Origin: Lanius collurio
Taxonomy: Eukaryota > Chordata > Aves > Passeriformes > Laniidae
Length of the DNA stretch: 64,000 bases
Assembly: GCA_020086605.1 (NCBI GenBank)
Contig: JACBWW010000039.1
Coordinates: forward strand, 2,660,156-2,724,155
Direction: 5' to 3'
Shown: in pieces, positions 27,096 through 37,900 of the stretch
Layout of the letters: each line of letters starts with the position of its first letter
Position numbering within the stretch: position 1 is the stretch's first letter
Position numbers and translations under genes: made by a program
The notes under the pieces: model-generated
The model's input: the letters and a program-made list of their open reading frames with translations, nothing else
The model's database searches: none
Told to the model about the DNA's origin: nothing

Positions 27096-27144
27096 CACCC
27101 CAGGGGTTACAACTCATCAATAACCACCCCAGGGGTTACTCAAC
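27087..27144. repeat. 29-bp tandem duplication
   Basis: Two adjacent copies of a 29-bp unit (27087-27115 and 27116-27144). The first 24 bases, ATCAATAACCACCCCAGGGG and the next four, are identical. It starts at the edge of the CR1 ORF2 fragment, so slippage or repair at the edge of that fragment is possible. Confidence 0.9.
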
Positions 27145-27289
27145 TCTCCATCCCCAAGTTCCAGCTCTGGGAGCTGGGTATCCTCAGGTCAAGAGCCCTG
27201 ACATTAAAGACTGAGGCAAGTAATGCACTAAATCCAAATTTTGTTCCTCATCCTCTGTCACTACACCATCCTCTGCATTCAACAAATGA

Positions 27290-27455
27290 AGGTCTTGCCT
27301 TTCTTGGCAATCCTTTGCCCTTCCTAACGCTCCCTTGAACTGCCTTCCCTTGCCTAACCCTTCCTTGGGTTTCCTCACCTTCCCTGTCCCTTCCTTCCCT
27401 CTCTTTCCTTTCCCACCCCTGCTTGCCTTGCCTTGTTTCCCCTTCCCTTGCACAC
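27290..27455 (+). repeat. Pyrimidine-rich (C/T) tract with CCTTG/CCTTC pentamers
   Basis: About 165 bp is mostly C and T, built from loosely repeated CCTTG, CCTTCC and CCCTT words; the minus strand is correspondingly purine-rich. A Lys/Gly-rich minus-strand frame is a by-product of composition. Such mirror-like homopurine tracts can adopt triplex structures. It lies directly beside the tandem array. Confidence 0.75.
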
Positions 27456-29480
27456 CTATCCCAGCTCCACAGTCCCTATCCCAGCCCTACAGAGATTTCA
27501 GCTCCAGCCCTACAAGCTTTATTTCACTGCAGACTCTGCTGTTTCAGCTCCAGCTCTGCATTTTCCAGTGCATCCAGGTAAAGCCTCTCCTGGCTGTCAT
27601 GGCAGGATCTTCCTCCAGCTCTGCAACATTTCTGCTCCAGTTGCAGTCCCAGCCCTACAGTGATCCCAGCTCCAGCCCCACTTTCTTTCACCACTTTGGC
27701 TCTTGCAGCTCCATCTCTGCATCTTCCTCCTGTCACAGGCTGAAACTTCAGCAGGTTCTCACAGTAAAATCTTTGCTTTGGCTCCAGCTCTGTAACCTTT
27801 CAGCTCCATCCCAACAGCCTCAACAGCTCCAACACTCCCAACAGTGTCCCAGCACCACAGTCACTATCCCAGCAAGAGTGATTTCAGTTCCACCCCTGCA
27901 CTCCTATCCCAGACCCACAGACTATCCAAGCACCAGGGATTCCAGCTCTTCTGTCCATATTCCTGCCCCACACTCACTGAATCCCACATTCAGTACCAAG
28001 TCCCACAGTTCTTATCCCAGCCCTACAGTGATTTCAGCTCCAGCCCCACAAGCTTTATTTCACTGCCAGCCAGCTCTGCCTGTTCCACTCCAGCTCTGCA
28101 TCTCCCCAGCACTGCCAGTCCAAGCTGCTCCAGGTTCTCAGGGCAGGATCTTCAGTTTGGCTCCAGCAGCTCTGGGATGTTACAGCTCCATCCCTACAGC
28201 AGCCATCCCAGACCCAGTCCTATAGGGACTTCAGCTCTACCCCTTCCGTTCCTATTCCTGCCCCACACTCACTACCCAAGTCCCACAGACCCAGACCCAC
28301 AGTGATTTCAGCTCCAGCCCCACAAGCTTTATTTTGCTGCCAGCTCTGCCTGTTCCACTCCAGCTCTGCATCTCCCCAGCACTGCCAGTCCAAGCTGCTC
28401 CAGGTTCTCAGGGCAGGATCTTCAGTTTGGCTCCAGCACTGCAACGTTTCAGCTCCAGTCACAATTGCTATCCCAGCCCTACAGGCCCCATCCCAGCTCT
28501 AGTCTTTATTGCAGCCCTACAGGGATTTCAGCTCCAGCCCTTCTGTCCCTATTGCTACCCCACAGTCACTATCCAAGTCCCACAGTCACTATCCCAGCCC
28601 CACAAGCTTTATTTCACTGCCAGCTCTGTCGTTTCACTTCCAGCTCCACATCTTCCCACTGCCATCAGCAGAAGCTGCTCCAGGTTCTCAGGGCAGGACC
28701 TTATTTGGCTCCAGCAGCTCTGCAACGTTTCCACACCACTGCTACAGTTGTGATTGCAGCTCCAGAGTCCCTATCCCAGCCCCACAGTCCCTATCCCAGC
28801 CCCACAGTGATTCCAGCCCCCCAAACTTTACCAACACCAGCTCTGTGACATCTAAGCTCCAGCCACAGTGGCTATCTCAGCCCTGTACTTCCAGTCTATC
28901 CTAGCATGATTTCAGCTCCAGCCCTTCAGTCTGTATTCCTGCCCCAATCACTATCCAAGTTTCGCAGTGATTTCAGCTCCAGCCCCACAAGCTTTATTTC
29001 ACTGCCTGTTCAGCCGTTTCAGCTCCAGCTCTGCATCCTCCCACCACTGCCAGGCAAAGCTGTGCCTGGTTCTCAGGGTAGGATCCTATTTATGGCTCCA
29101 GCCCCACAGCTGCTCACCCAACTATACAGAAATTTCAGCTCCAGCCCCACAGGCCTTATCACAGCCCTTCAGTGATTTCACATCCAGCACCCGCCTTTAT
29201 TCCAGCCCTACAGTGATTTCAGCTTCAGTCCCATAAGCTTTATTTCACTGCCAGCTCGGATGTTTCAGCTTTAGCACCACCAGGTGAAAAGGGGCCTGGC
29301 TGTCAGGGAAGGATCTTCTTTATGGCTCCAGCTCTGCAAGGTTTCAGCTCCCACCCCACCATCTCTATCCCAGCCCTACAATGCCCTGCTGCTGTCTTTG
29401 TGTCTGTGCCAGTTCGGCTACCGGAGCTCCAGCTCCTCAGCTTCCCATTGCCTCCAGCTAAAAGGCTGCCCTTGCTTCTC
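27455..29480. repeat. Nested tandem array (units about 175-390 bp, commonly 270-280)
   Basis: A larger unit recurs at about 27509, 27684, 28043, 28321, 28610, 28985 and 29231, with a degenerate last copy near 29420. The anchor is CCCCACAAGCTTTATTTCAC. It is followed by CAGCTCTGCATC, then GCTGCTCCAGGTTCTCAGGG and TTTGGCTCCAGC. Between anchors sits a second, shorter repeat of about 17-18 bp (CTATCCCAGCCCCACAG). Several long plus-strand frames (up to 296 codons) are compositional, shift between copies and contain no domain. On the minus strand the anchor reads AATAAAGCTTGTGGGG, a canonical poly(A) signal followed by a G/T-rich stretch. Confidence 0.9.
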
Positions 29481-29744
29481 ACTGCACCTCTGGGCTGTTG
29501 ACAAGGCCCTAAATCAGTCACTGTCATCAGTTAAATATATCTCTACAAGCTGTTACATGCATGCCCAAGGGGAGATCTGCACTCCTGGCATGTGCTTGGT
29601 ATCACTCTGGGGGCTGGAGGCCCCAAAGCATCTCCTGCAGCCCCTTCCCCATGGGATTTATTTCAGCTCCACATCACTTTGGGGCTGGCTCCAGCGCCAG
29701 GGCTGTATGTTGGTGAATACAAGTGGTGTGTCAGCCTTACAACC

Positions 29745-29750
29745 TTTATT
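29745..29750 (-). terminator. Poly(A) signal nearest the CpG island
   Basis: Plus-strand TTTATT is AATAAA on the minus strand. It is the first of a series of minus-strand AATAAA motifs met after leaving the island's minus-strand TATA promoter, apart from one in AT-rich sequence near 29915. Others lie at 29657, 29239, 29196, 28993, 28618, 28505, 28328, 28054 and 27518. Usage is inferred, not shown. Confidence 0.4.
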
Positions 29751-30162
29751 TCCTAGGCACCATGCATTAAGTAACAGAGGAAAAAATAATAAAAATACAG
29801 TAATGCCATAGTATAGCATGCTAATAGAATAACAACTAGAACACTAAAGTAATTTAATAATAAGATGGTAATACTAGTAGTAGAAATAAAAGTAGAACAA
29901 AAATAAAGTGAAACGGCTTTATTGCCCTTATTTTTGATATTACTTTAACCCCCGCACCTCCTTGGGGCCACCTCCCGGCCCCCTCACTCATTACCCCAGG
30001 GCAGCGGCCGGTTCCCCCGCCGCTCCTGCACCAGCCTCCGGCGCCGCCACTGCCCTACTCGGCCGCAAGGCGGAGCAGGCGGGTCAGGGCCGGTTCCCCC
30101 GGGGCACTCCGGGTGCCACTGCCCCGGGACGGTGCCCGCCCAAGGCCCCGCTCCCGCCTCAC

Positions 30163-30212
30163 CGGCACTCCCGGACTCCAAACCAGCACCAGCCCCTCAA
30201 CCTTCCACCACA
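30163..30212 (-). other. Putative short first exon (minus strand)
   Basis: If transcription starts about 30 bp downstream of the TATA box, the first exon would run leftward to a possible donor at 30162 (GTGCCG then GTGAGGCG). An ATG just after the TATA box (30238-30240) would lie upstream of the start site and so not be translated. I infer this exon only from signal spacing. Confidence 0.3.
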
Positions 30213-30238
30213 GCCAGCAGCGCCCACCCGCGCACGCC

Positions 30239-30245
30239 ATTTATA
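30239..30245 (-). promoter_or_regulatory. TATA box, minus strand
   Basis: The minus strand reads GGGGTATAAATGGCG. A CCAAT box (plus-strand CCAAT at 30301-30305) lies about 60 bp upstream with a GC box beside it. The order CCAAT, TATA, start fits a classic RNA polymerase II core promoter firing leftward towards the tandem array; the start site would be near 30210. Confidence 0.6.
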
Positions 30246-30618
30246 CCCCACGGCACGGCCAGCCCCGCGCAGCCACAGCCCGCGGCAGAGCCCGGCCCCG
30301 CCAATCGCGGCCCGCCCGTTCCCCTCCCGGCTCGTCTCCCCGAACCCCGCTATCGCCGCAGGCCCCGTTCCTGCCGCCGCCCGCTCCCCGCCGACCCTTC
30401 CTTCCCCCGAGAGATCTCCCGACCGGAGAGTGAGCGGGAGTCCCCGCCGGCCCTTCCCAGGCCCCAACAGCACCCGCCGGGGCTGCGGCAGCGCCGGCTC
30501 CAGAAGCGGCAGCGGCGGGAGCGGGAGGGGCGCCTCAGGAAAGGCGGGCTGAGGGGCGGGTGAGGGGCGGGGCCGCGGCTGAGAGGGCGGAGCTTGGCTG
30601 GTTGAAAGGGCGGCTGTG

Positions 30619-30653
30619 ATTGGACGGAGCTGAGAAAGGCGGGCACGGATTGG
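30619..30653. promoter_or_regulatory. Paired inverted CCAAT (NF-Y type) boxes
   Basis: ATTGG occurs at 30619-30623 and 30649-30653, a 30-bp spacing. NF-Y sites are often paired at roughly three helical turns in TATA-less promoters of housekeeping and cell-cycle genes. They are embedded among GGGCGG boxes. Confidence 0.6.
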
Positions 30654-30710
30654 CGGGGCCTCTGCGGAGTGGGCGGGGCTTGGGGGCTGTGGCGCTGAGG
30701 GGAACGGGCC

Positions 30711-30720
30711 GGGACTTTCC
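30711..30720 (+). promoter_or_regulatory. Consensus kappa-B site
   Basis: GGGACTTTCC is an exact match to the classical NF-kappa-B motif, at the right edge of the CpG island and just upstream of a possible plus-strand first exon. The chance of one exact 10-mer in 64 kb is not negligible, but its position in a promoter is suggestive. Confidence 0.45.
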
Positions 30721-30784
30721 GCCGTGAGATGTGAGGAAAATTCGGTCTCGAGTGACCGGTTGTGTGCCGGTGTAGGCGGTGCAG
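30721..30784 (+). other. Possible plus-strand non-coding first exon ending in a splice donor
   Basis: The island's right edge ends with GGTGCAG then GTAACT, a good splice donor match (CAG/GTAAC). Together with the GC and CCAAT boxes upstream, this could be a first exon of a rightward transcript. I could not identify a partner exon in the AT-rich 18 kb that follows. Confidence 0.25.
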
Positions 30785-33228
30785 GTAACTTTATAGTGCC
30801 CTAAATTGCTGCAAAGAAGAACAGTTCCCAAATCTGCTGTACTGGAACTTATGTCACTCCCTTTTTACACATGATCCAACTCCCCCAAAGAAGATTCCAA
30901 ATAAAAAGCAGAACATATTCTGTGCACACTAATTTTATAAACATCTGCGGTTAGTTATGGTGTATGATGGGTTTGTGTAATGCTTGGACTTTTTAAATAC
31001 CTTTGACATGACTTACTGAAGACACTGGTTTGTTTGGGGTTTGGGGGCGGGTTTTTGCGGGATGTGTGGAAGAAATAATGCATGTGGGAGCATGTAACAC
31101 ATTGCATTTTAAATGAGCAAACAAAACATACTGGCCATCTTTCCTGAAAGAAGACTAAAGGAGTTGCCATGGAAATTATTCTAATTTATGAGCCACTACA
31201 ACAACAACCATTTAATTTGTGATTTTTTTTTTTTTTTTGTTCAACCTCCAGATCTCATTGGAATCTTGCAAAGATAGTCAGGAGTGCTGCCTTATGTTTT
31301 TATAGGCTTCATAGATTTATTATTTTTCTCATAGTTTTTAAAAATAGAATATCTAAATTTAGATTTGAACGGCTCTGAAGTTTGAGGTAGTTCATGTTAC
31401 AAGCTGAACTTTTAGCTCAAATCCTTGTTTTATTAAAAGAGGGGTTTGTGCAGTGGTGGAAAAAGCAATATAATTCCAGAAATATGCAGCTAATTTTCAG
31501 CTTTGTTACCCTACCATTTCATGCAATAGAAGAACTATTAAGACGTATATTGACATTAAATAGTCAATCTTTGAAGCTACGTTTAAAATATTTGCCTGTG
31601 CTTGAGAGCTCAGATTGTAGCCTAGAGCCACATTTCCTACGCAGCCTTTGAACAGCCTTCTGTTATTCTGCTTACAAAAAAGTTACTCAAGAATAAAGTT
31701 TCATGGCAGCAGCAATATTGTAGATTATTTCCAATTAATTTGTTGCAAATTGCTTTTGTTTACTCACTCTACTGTGATAGCAATCATCATTCCCACTTCT
31801 GCAACTCAGGGCTTTCAAAAAATTTTGAAAATGCCCATCTAGAGGTTTTGAAAGCCTGCCTTTCACATTCCAAATTTGTCTTCTGGGGTAAGGTCAGTTA
31901 AGAAGGAGAAGTTTAGTTGATAGTTTGGGGTTTTTTAAAGTAAAATCTGAACTTTCATTACTGGTTAAATAGAAAATTAATATTTCCAGTAGAGAAGAAA
32001 TATTAGCAAGAAGGCCTTCTGAGCATAGATTTTAAAATAGATCAATTTCCTCCTCTGTTTGAGGCTATGAGAAGAATTGATTTTAAATAAGGATATTTAA
32101 GATGGGAAGGTTTTCACCAGGAAACACAGCATGTGGTTGGAACAATAATTGCAATATTTGCCTTAAAGTCCAATTATAAAACTAATTCAAACATCAGCAT
32201 TATATTTTGTTATTTTCATTAGAAACCTACTTCATTTTACTGATACATTTATTTTTTTTAAAAAATCTAATACAACTTGTTCATTTTCACATTGAGTTTT
32301 TATATGTATTTGCATAATATTACCTATAGTAGCAATATAGATAACACTCCAGTATTATAAAATGGAACATTAAAGAAAAATATGGGTATAAAGCGCTTTT
32401 GAAAACCATTAATTCAGCTTTGCTGCGGGTGGACCTCATTAAAGTCTGTGATAGTGGCATGCTAATGTTTACAAAATGGCATATATCAGCTGTAGGAATC
32501 TCTGGACCCTTTTTATTATAAAAGTACTGCTTTTCCCAAAAAGCCTCTTTGAATTCAGTAAATTGCTTGTTTGAATAAGTATTTCTGCATCGTATAACTC
32601 ATGTACAATGCTACTTGTTTATTTATCTGTTCATTCTTTGCCTCTAAATATGCAGTCTAAAAGCATTTAAATGCCTGGATTCTTTTTCAAAGTTACATTG
32701 AGTTTACCTTTTGAAAAGGAGCAATTACGTTGTAGTGCATTAAAAAAATCTACATTTTTGAAAAAAACTTGTTTTCTTTTAAATGCAGCCTGCTGAAGTG
32801 TAATTTTAAAATCCTGTGCAGTTGGAATCTGCCATCCCTCCAATAGCTGTAATTTTAATTGTAATTTGCAGAATGTCTTTGAGGTAAAATGAGGTCTTAC
32901 TCTTTCAAAGTCTAAGGGACTTCAAGACAAAGAAAGCAGTTCAACTGCCACAATATTGTTGTAAAAATAAATTGGGACACAGCAGATTCTTCCATTTGCA
33001 GCCCAGAGCCAAGGGGCATCCCACAAGTCTGGACCAAATAATGAGAGCACGAGTGGCTGTCTCTGTTTGGTGCCAGTGTGCATGGAGCACCCACAAAACA
33101 GCAAGGAGAGGCCTTAAGTGTGATGTTGGAAGGAGAGGGCAGAACTAAAATCACTCCAGGTATGGAGTGTCCAAAATGAAAACCAGGATTGTAAAAATTT
33201 TGGTCTTTCTGTCCACTGCTCCTAATTT

Positions 33229-33323
33229 AAAAAAAAAAAAAAATTAAAAAGAACAACAAAAAACAACAACAACAAAACACAAAAAAACCCAAGCAAAAAA
33301 AAAAAAAAAAAACCACAACAAAA
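33229..33323 (+). repeat. A-rich low-complexity tract with CAA repeats
   Basis: Almost entirely A with scattered C, including ACAACAACAACAA. It is a simple repeat, possibly grown from a retroposon tail, but no element body is recognisable to its left. Confidence 0.85.
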
Positions 33324-34917
33324 TCCACATAATTTTTTGCCTTTTCTTTGTTATTCAACGTTTTTCATGAACTGGCTTTCTCAAATAATTGACTGGGAGC
33401 TCTGGCACATTAAATGGATATACATGTGTACATCACCTGGAAAAGTGATGTATAGAAACACTGCGGGCAACCAAATTAACTGGGGAGCAGAACAGCACAA
33501 ATATTCTGCAATGCTGCAAATATTCAAAGTAAGATTCTTTTTCAATATATTAGTCAGACTAAAAATTAGTTTTCTTCTTCCTGGGGTAGGTAAGCTGCTT
33601 AAAAGCTGCTTTAGTGCTGTGGGAGGGGTTTGGGGGAATTAGGAATGTGGCCATATCCAACTATGCTGGAAAAAGAGTTCCACCTTTTGAATTAGTCAAG
33701 TCTTGGAATATTCCCCCTGAAAATCAAGAACCCACATTTCTCCACAGCAAACTCTGAGTTGGCTTTGAGTTGGTAACTGCAATAATTGTGACAATTCTGG
33801 CCCTCTACATCCTCTTCTGTCCACGTGCTTTGTCTGTGACTGTCAGTCCTACTCAGAGGCTTTGAACATTTCAGTGCTTTTGGTTTGCTCAGTCCTCAGA
33901 GCTGAGACAGTGAGGCTTAACGAGACCCTTCAAGTTATGCTGTAAATGAAGAGTAAAAGCAACAGACACCTTTAAAAGTGTTTTTTGCTTCCTTCCCTCT
34001 CAGCTGAGCAGGACAGAAAAGTTTAGCACTTGGGTTTTGATGCACTTACCAGCTTACACAAGATGGCCATTAGTGTTCATCAGAGGCACTTTTTTCTGGT
34101 TTTGTTCGATTTCTTTTTAAAATGTTGTCATTTACGAAGAGATAAGCAAAGTCTGTAAATGTAAATCCATGGGGTTTTTTACAGTTCTTGCATAAACAAC
34201 TAAGGCTTCTCAAATCACTGAAGGTCATTAAAATTTAATGCTGTGTAAAGTTCAGTGATCAATGTATCCATTTAGTAAACATACCTTTTTGTACAAGCTT
34301 TTAGCCCCCACCTTGTATTAGCATTCAGGTGGAACCATAATATTCTATATATATTTTTTAAATTAAGCTTTTAAAAGCTTCCTCTGGCTCTTAAATTTAT
34401 ACCCTTCAAATTAATAAAAGGTCTTCCATTATGTGATGTCATGTTTTGCAATGTTTGTTTATATAATGTTTTTCTTTCCTTGTATTTTTATCTTTTGATG
34501 CAGTTGAAAATATGAATTGTTAAAGCTGTTTCTAAAATTGAAAGCTTTCTTTTCTTTGGCCACAATATAAAGAGGACACTTATGAAGACCAACTCAAATC
34601 CTTTTATTGCTTATGTAATCTTAAAATTTCAGCCCAATAAAGATAATTTTTTTGCACAGCAATATTCCCATCAGTTCTGTGTCTTGCTCCAGCTAGGCCA
34701 ATCTACGTTTATACTCTGCTGTAATACCCATGGCCTTGTTAAGCCTTGCTACATCTACAGCCTTCAGCTTTCCTCCTAAGAGATTATCAGGGTTATTCTA
34801 GCCTGATGGATAGGTAGCCTGAGATAGGTAGATATTTTCTTCAACAGAGAATTGTAGCATGATATTGGAGCTGGAAATAGTATGTAACTGTCCATTTAAG
34901 TCTATCTTATCTCTCTC

Positions 34918-34937
34918 TTTTTTTTTTTTTTTTTTTT
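34918..34937 (+). repeat. Poly(T) run
   Basis: Twenty consecutive T following a short CT microsatellite (CTTATCTCTCTC). A simple repeat; length may vary between individuals. Confidence 0.9.
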
Positions 34938-37900
34938 AATTTAAACTGAAATAATATTTTTTGCTCTAGGCTCAGCTTTTAAAAGGGATTTTATGAGCAG
35001 GTCATTCCACTTTACTGGATTCTGCAGAACTGAGGTATCTCTTCATTGCAGACTTGTTACTAAGAATGTACTTGTTTCAGAATTTTCTTACCTGTAGTTT
35101 GGGCACCTCTAAAACAAATGCTGTTCCAGAACCCTCCTATGAACTTAAAATCAGCATCCATTACCTAGACAAGCAATTATTTTAGTTTTCTCCCTTGTCC
35201 ATGCATCTGAAAAAATAGCTTTACATGTAATGCTTACAGCTTCCGTTTATCATTACCTGTCTTGATCTGGATGGTGATCTTGATTTGAACCTTAATAGGG
35301 AAGATTAAATAGAAGAAATGAAGCCCAAAAAACCGCCTTGGCAGACACATAACTGAACATGCATACAGAGAGAGAATTGCCCTCATCTCTCCAACTCCTC
35401 ATGTAATCACACTGATGTTCAGCTTGGGTCAGCTGATGTTCACACCCCAGGGCTGCTGCAATCGGCTTGGGAGGGTGGGACTGGGCTGGCAACTGAGCAC
35501 AGAGCTTTGGTATTTGATATAACATCTGTGAGTGACTCTGTGTGTCTGTATTCATGTATATATGGAGAGAGAGACACACACGTGCAAATATACATACACA
35601 TTTACAAAATTTTCTGGTTTTTTCCCAAATTTATTAAATTTTATGTGTATTGATATCACTGCACAAGAGTGTATTTAAATATAATAAACATTGTGTTTCA
35701 GCTCCTCATCATGCCTCCCATCCTGATGATATGAAATGGGTAGAATTTGGCAGTTTGGCTTCAAAGTATAATCACTCAATCATATTGACCATAATTGATA
35801 ATGAATGTTAAACGGATGGTGAAAATTAGAAGCGAATGTTCAACCTTTGGTCTTGAATTGCTATGATTTAGCTCCTATTTTAAATGGACTTTTTCCTTTT
35901 TAATTAAAAAATCAAACTAGGTGCCACCATTTGAAAAAGTCGATAGGAATGTGGGTTTTAGCACTGGGATTAAATGATCCTTTTTCCTCCATTCAGCTAT
36001 ATTCCTCTGTTTGCAATGAGTAAAAAGCCTTTTTTTAGCCTGTCTCACAAACATACACTTGCAGATGCACTTGCAGTGCTAATCCCTTATGTGAGAAATA
36101 AACTCCTCAGTTCCATCTAAGTTCCAATAACAGATGTTTTCAGACAGCAGGCTTGGGTAGTCAATTTGGCTAATCATGGCTATCTGGTCTGTCTAACAGG
36201 GAGATTAATCAGTAACTCTTGCTACACCTGAATGCCACATGGTCAGAATTGTTTCTCAGGACAAAAGAACATAAAAAACCAGGGAGATTTGTCATCCTCT
36301 ACATGAACTATGTACTGATGTCATGGAGCTACAGGAAAACAGCTTCCCACATATGACAAACTTAGACAAACTTTAGTCCACAACCAAATTCTATGGCCAA
36401 AACTCACAAACAAGGTGTATGCACGATAATGCTCCACCATCCTCCCAGGTTCCCAGTTTGCTGTGCCCAGGATACAGTTACTGCACGGACAGGAACAATG
36501 GCCCAGAGCTGCTCTCACACACACACGGACACCTCTCACTCAAGGGCAGCCGGCAGATCAGGCTGTTCCAGCCTAAGAGTCGAAGAATCCCTCTGGGGGA
36601 TCCAGCAGAAAAACACTCACCAGAGGCAGAGAGGGGGGTGGGAGCCCTCGCTCTCAGGCAGTCCCTGCAGGTGCTGCCCCACTCCCCAGGGAGGATTTCC
36701 CTTCACAGCCCCGCTGCTCCAGGGAAGCCCGCCCTGGTGGTGCTCCTCCCCAGCTGGCTCCAGGCAGTGTTCCCTTCCCCTGGGCAGGAGTACGATCTGC
36801 TGCTCACCTCCATCAGATTCCCTGCTTTGAAGGGTAAGCTCTGCCCAAGGTTAAGACATCTCAGCACCTGTGACTGGACTCAGGCTGTTACAAGCTCAGT
36901 GATTCATTCCATCTCATGATACTGCCATGCTCTGTGGAGAAAGTGTGCCAAGAATGTGCCTGCTTTGCTGTCCATACCCAGTGCACTGAGAGCTTTAGGA
37001 GTCCTCCTGCTGTCTTGCATCCTACAGGACCACACACTACGCAGCAATGAGGAATGAGCATCCTCTGTGGGGTATGTGCTGCTAAGAACATTCACTGCTG
37101 AATGATCTATCATGTTAGTAACACTTTCTTTGGTTTGTGCCCAGACTGCTGCAGGCACTTTTTTATTCTGTCTTCTCCATCAGATTTTTGGTTTAGAGCT
37201 TACTTCTACTGAGATCTCATATTCTTTCAGCTGGGTTTTGTTTAGCAGCTCAAAATAACAGGGCCAGCAATGCCTGGAGTCACCTGAGAGCAAGATTTCT
37301 CCTTCTAAACTTTAGAAATAAGCAGCATCCATATTCTATCCATTCACTTTCTTACATTGTTTTCTAGATCAAAGTCTGTTTGTCTAAAGGTCACTGAATT
37401 ACTTGATGTGTGAATGTGCTGTTGTTTCCTCTCACTCTGCTGCTGTTCTTACTAAATAGAGCACTCTTAGCTTGCTTGAATTTGAGAATCCACATTCCTT
37501 TGAAAGCTTTTTCAACATGACCAGAATTGGATTCCCTCAGATGCAGCTTCACAGAGACATAGACTGGGCTGGAATCACTCATCCAGTTCGCCCGGTGTGG
37601 CTGTATTCTGTCAGTGGGGAGTGCGTGAGGAATCTCATTCCCCTGTCTGGTTTCATTATTATTACTTATCTCCCTGGCTCTTGCATCACAGATAGAACCT
37701 CGCACTTGCAGAAAAAGCAGAATTTATCTTTTTCTAGGTAACTGATGTACAGGCTCACACCTCAAAGAACGAGCTCTGTACTGAAGGCTGAGAACTTCGT
37801 TCTGAGGCATTTCATGCCTGAGGCTACTTTGTGCTTCTAAATAAGTGCCTGAAGAGTTGTTAAGCTGCACTTCTGGGGGAGGCAACAAGGAGAGGGAGAC

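Larger units (their letters stand above)
29950..30785. promoter_or_regulatory. CpG island, apparently bidirectional promoter
   Basis: About 830 bp of very CpG-rich sequence sits abruptly inside AT-rich flanks. The left half carries a TATA box and CCAAT box for minus-strand transcription. The right half carries Sp1-type boxes (GGGGCGGGGC near 30560, GGGCGGGGCT at 30671), two ATTGG boxes exactly 30 bp apart (30619 and 30649) and GGGACTTTCC at 30711. Reading frames through the island (up to 196 codons) are Pro/Arg-rich and typical of GC-rich DNA, so I do not call them genes. No gene driven by it is recognised on either side. Confidence 0.75.

Noticed and set aside
27335..28225. 296-codon plus-strand frame in the tandem array
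   Set aside because: It is made of Pro/Ser/Gln-rich sequence from the repeat units, the frame changes between copies, and there is no domain or splice context.
29962..30552. 196-codon plus-strand frame in the CpG island
   Set aside because: Pro/Arg/Ala-rich, open in several frames on both strands as expected for GC-rich promoter DNA. It overlaps the TATA and CCAAT signals.
36419..36919. 166-codon plus-strand frame
   Set aside because: No recognisable motif, and other frames of similar length overlap it. Kept only as an unexplained patch.
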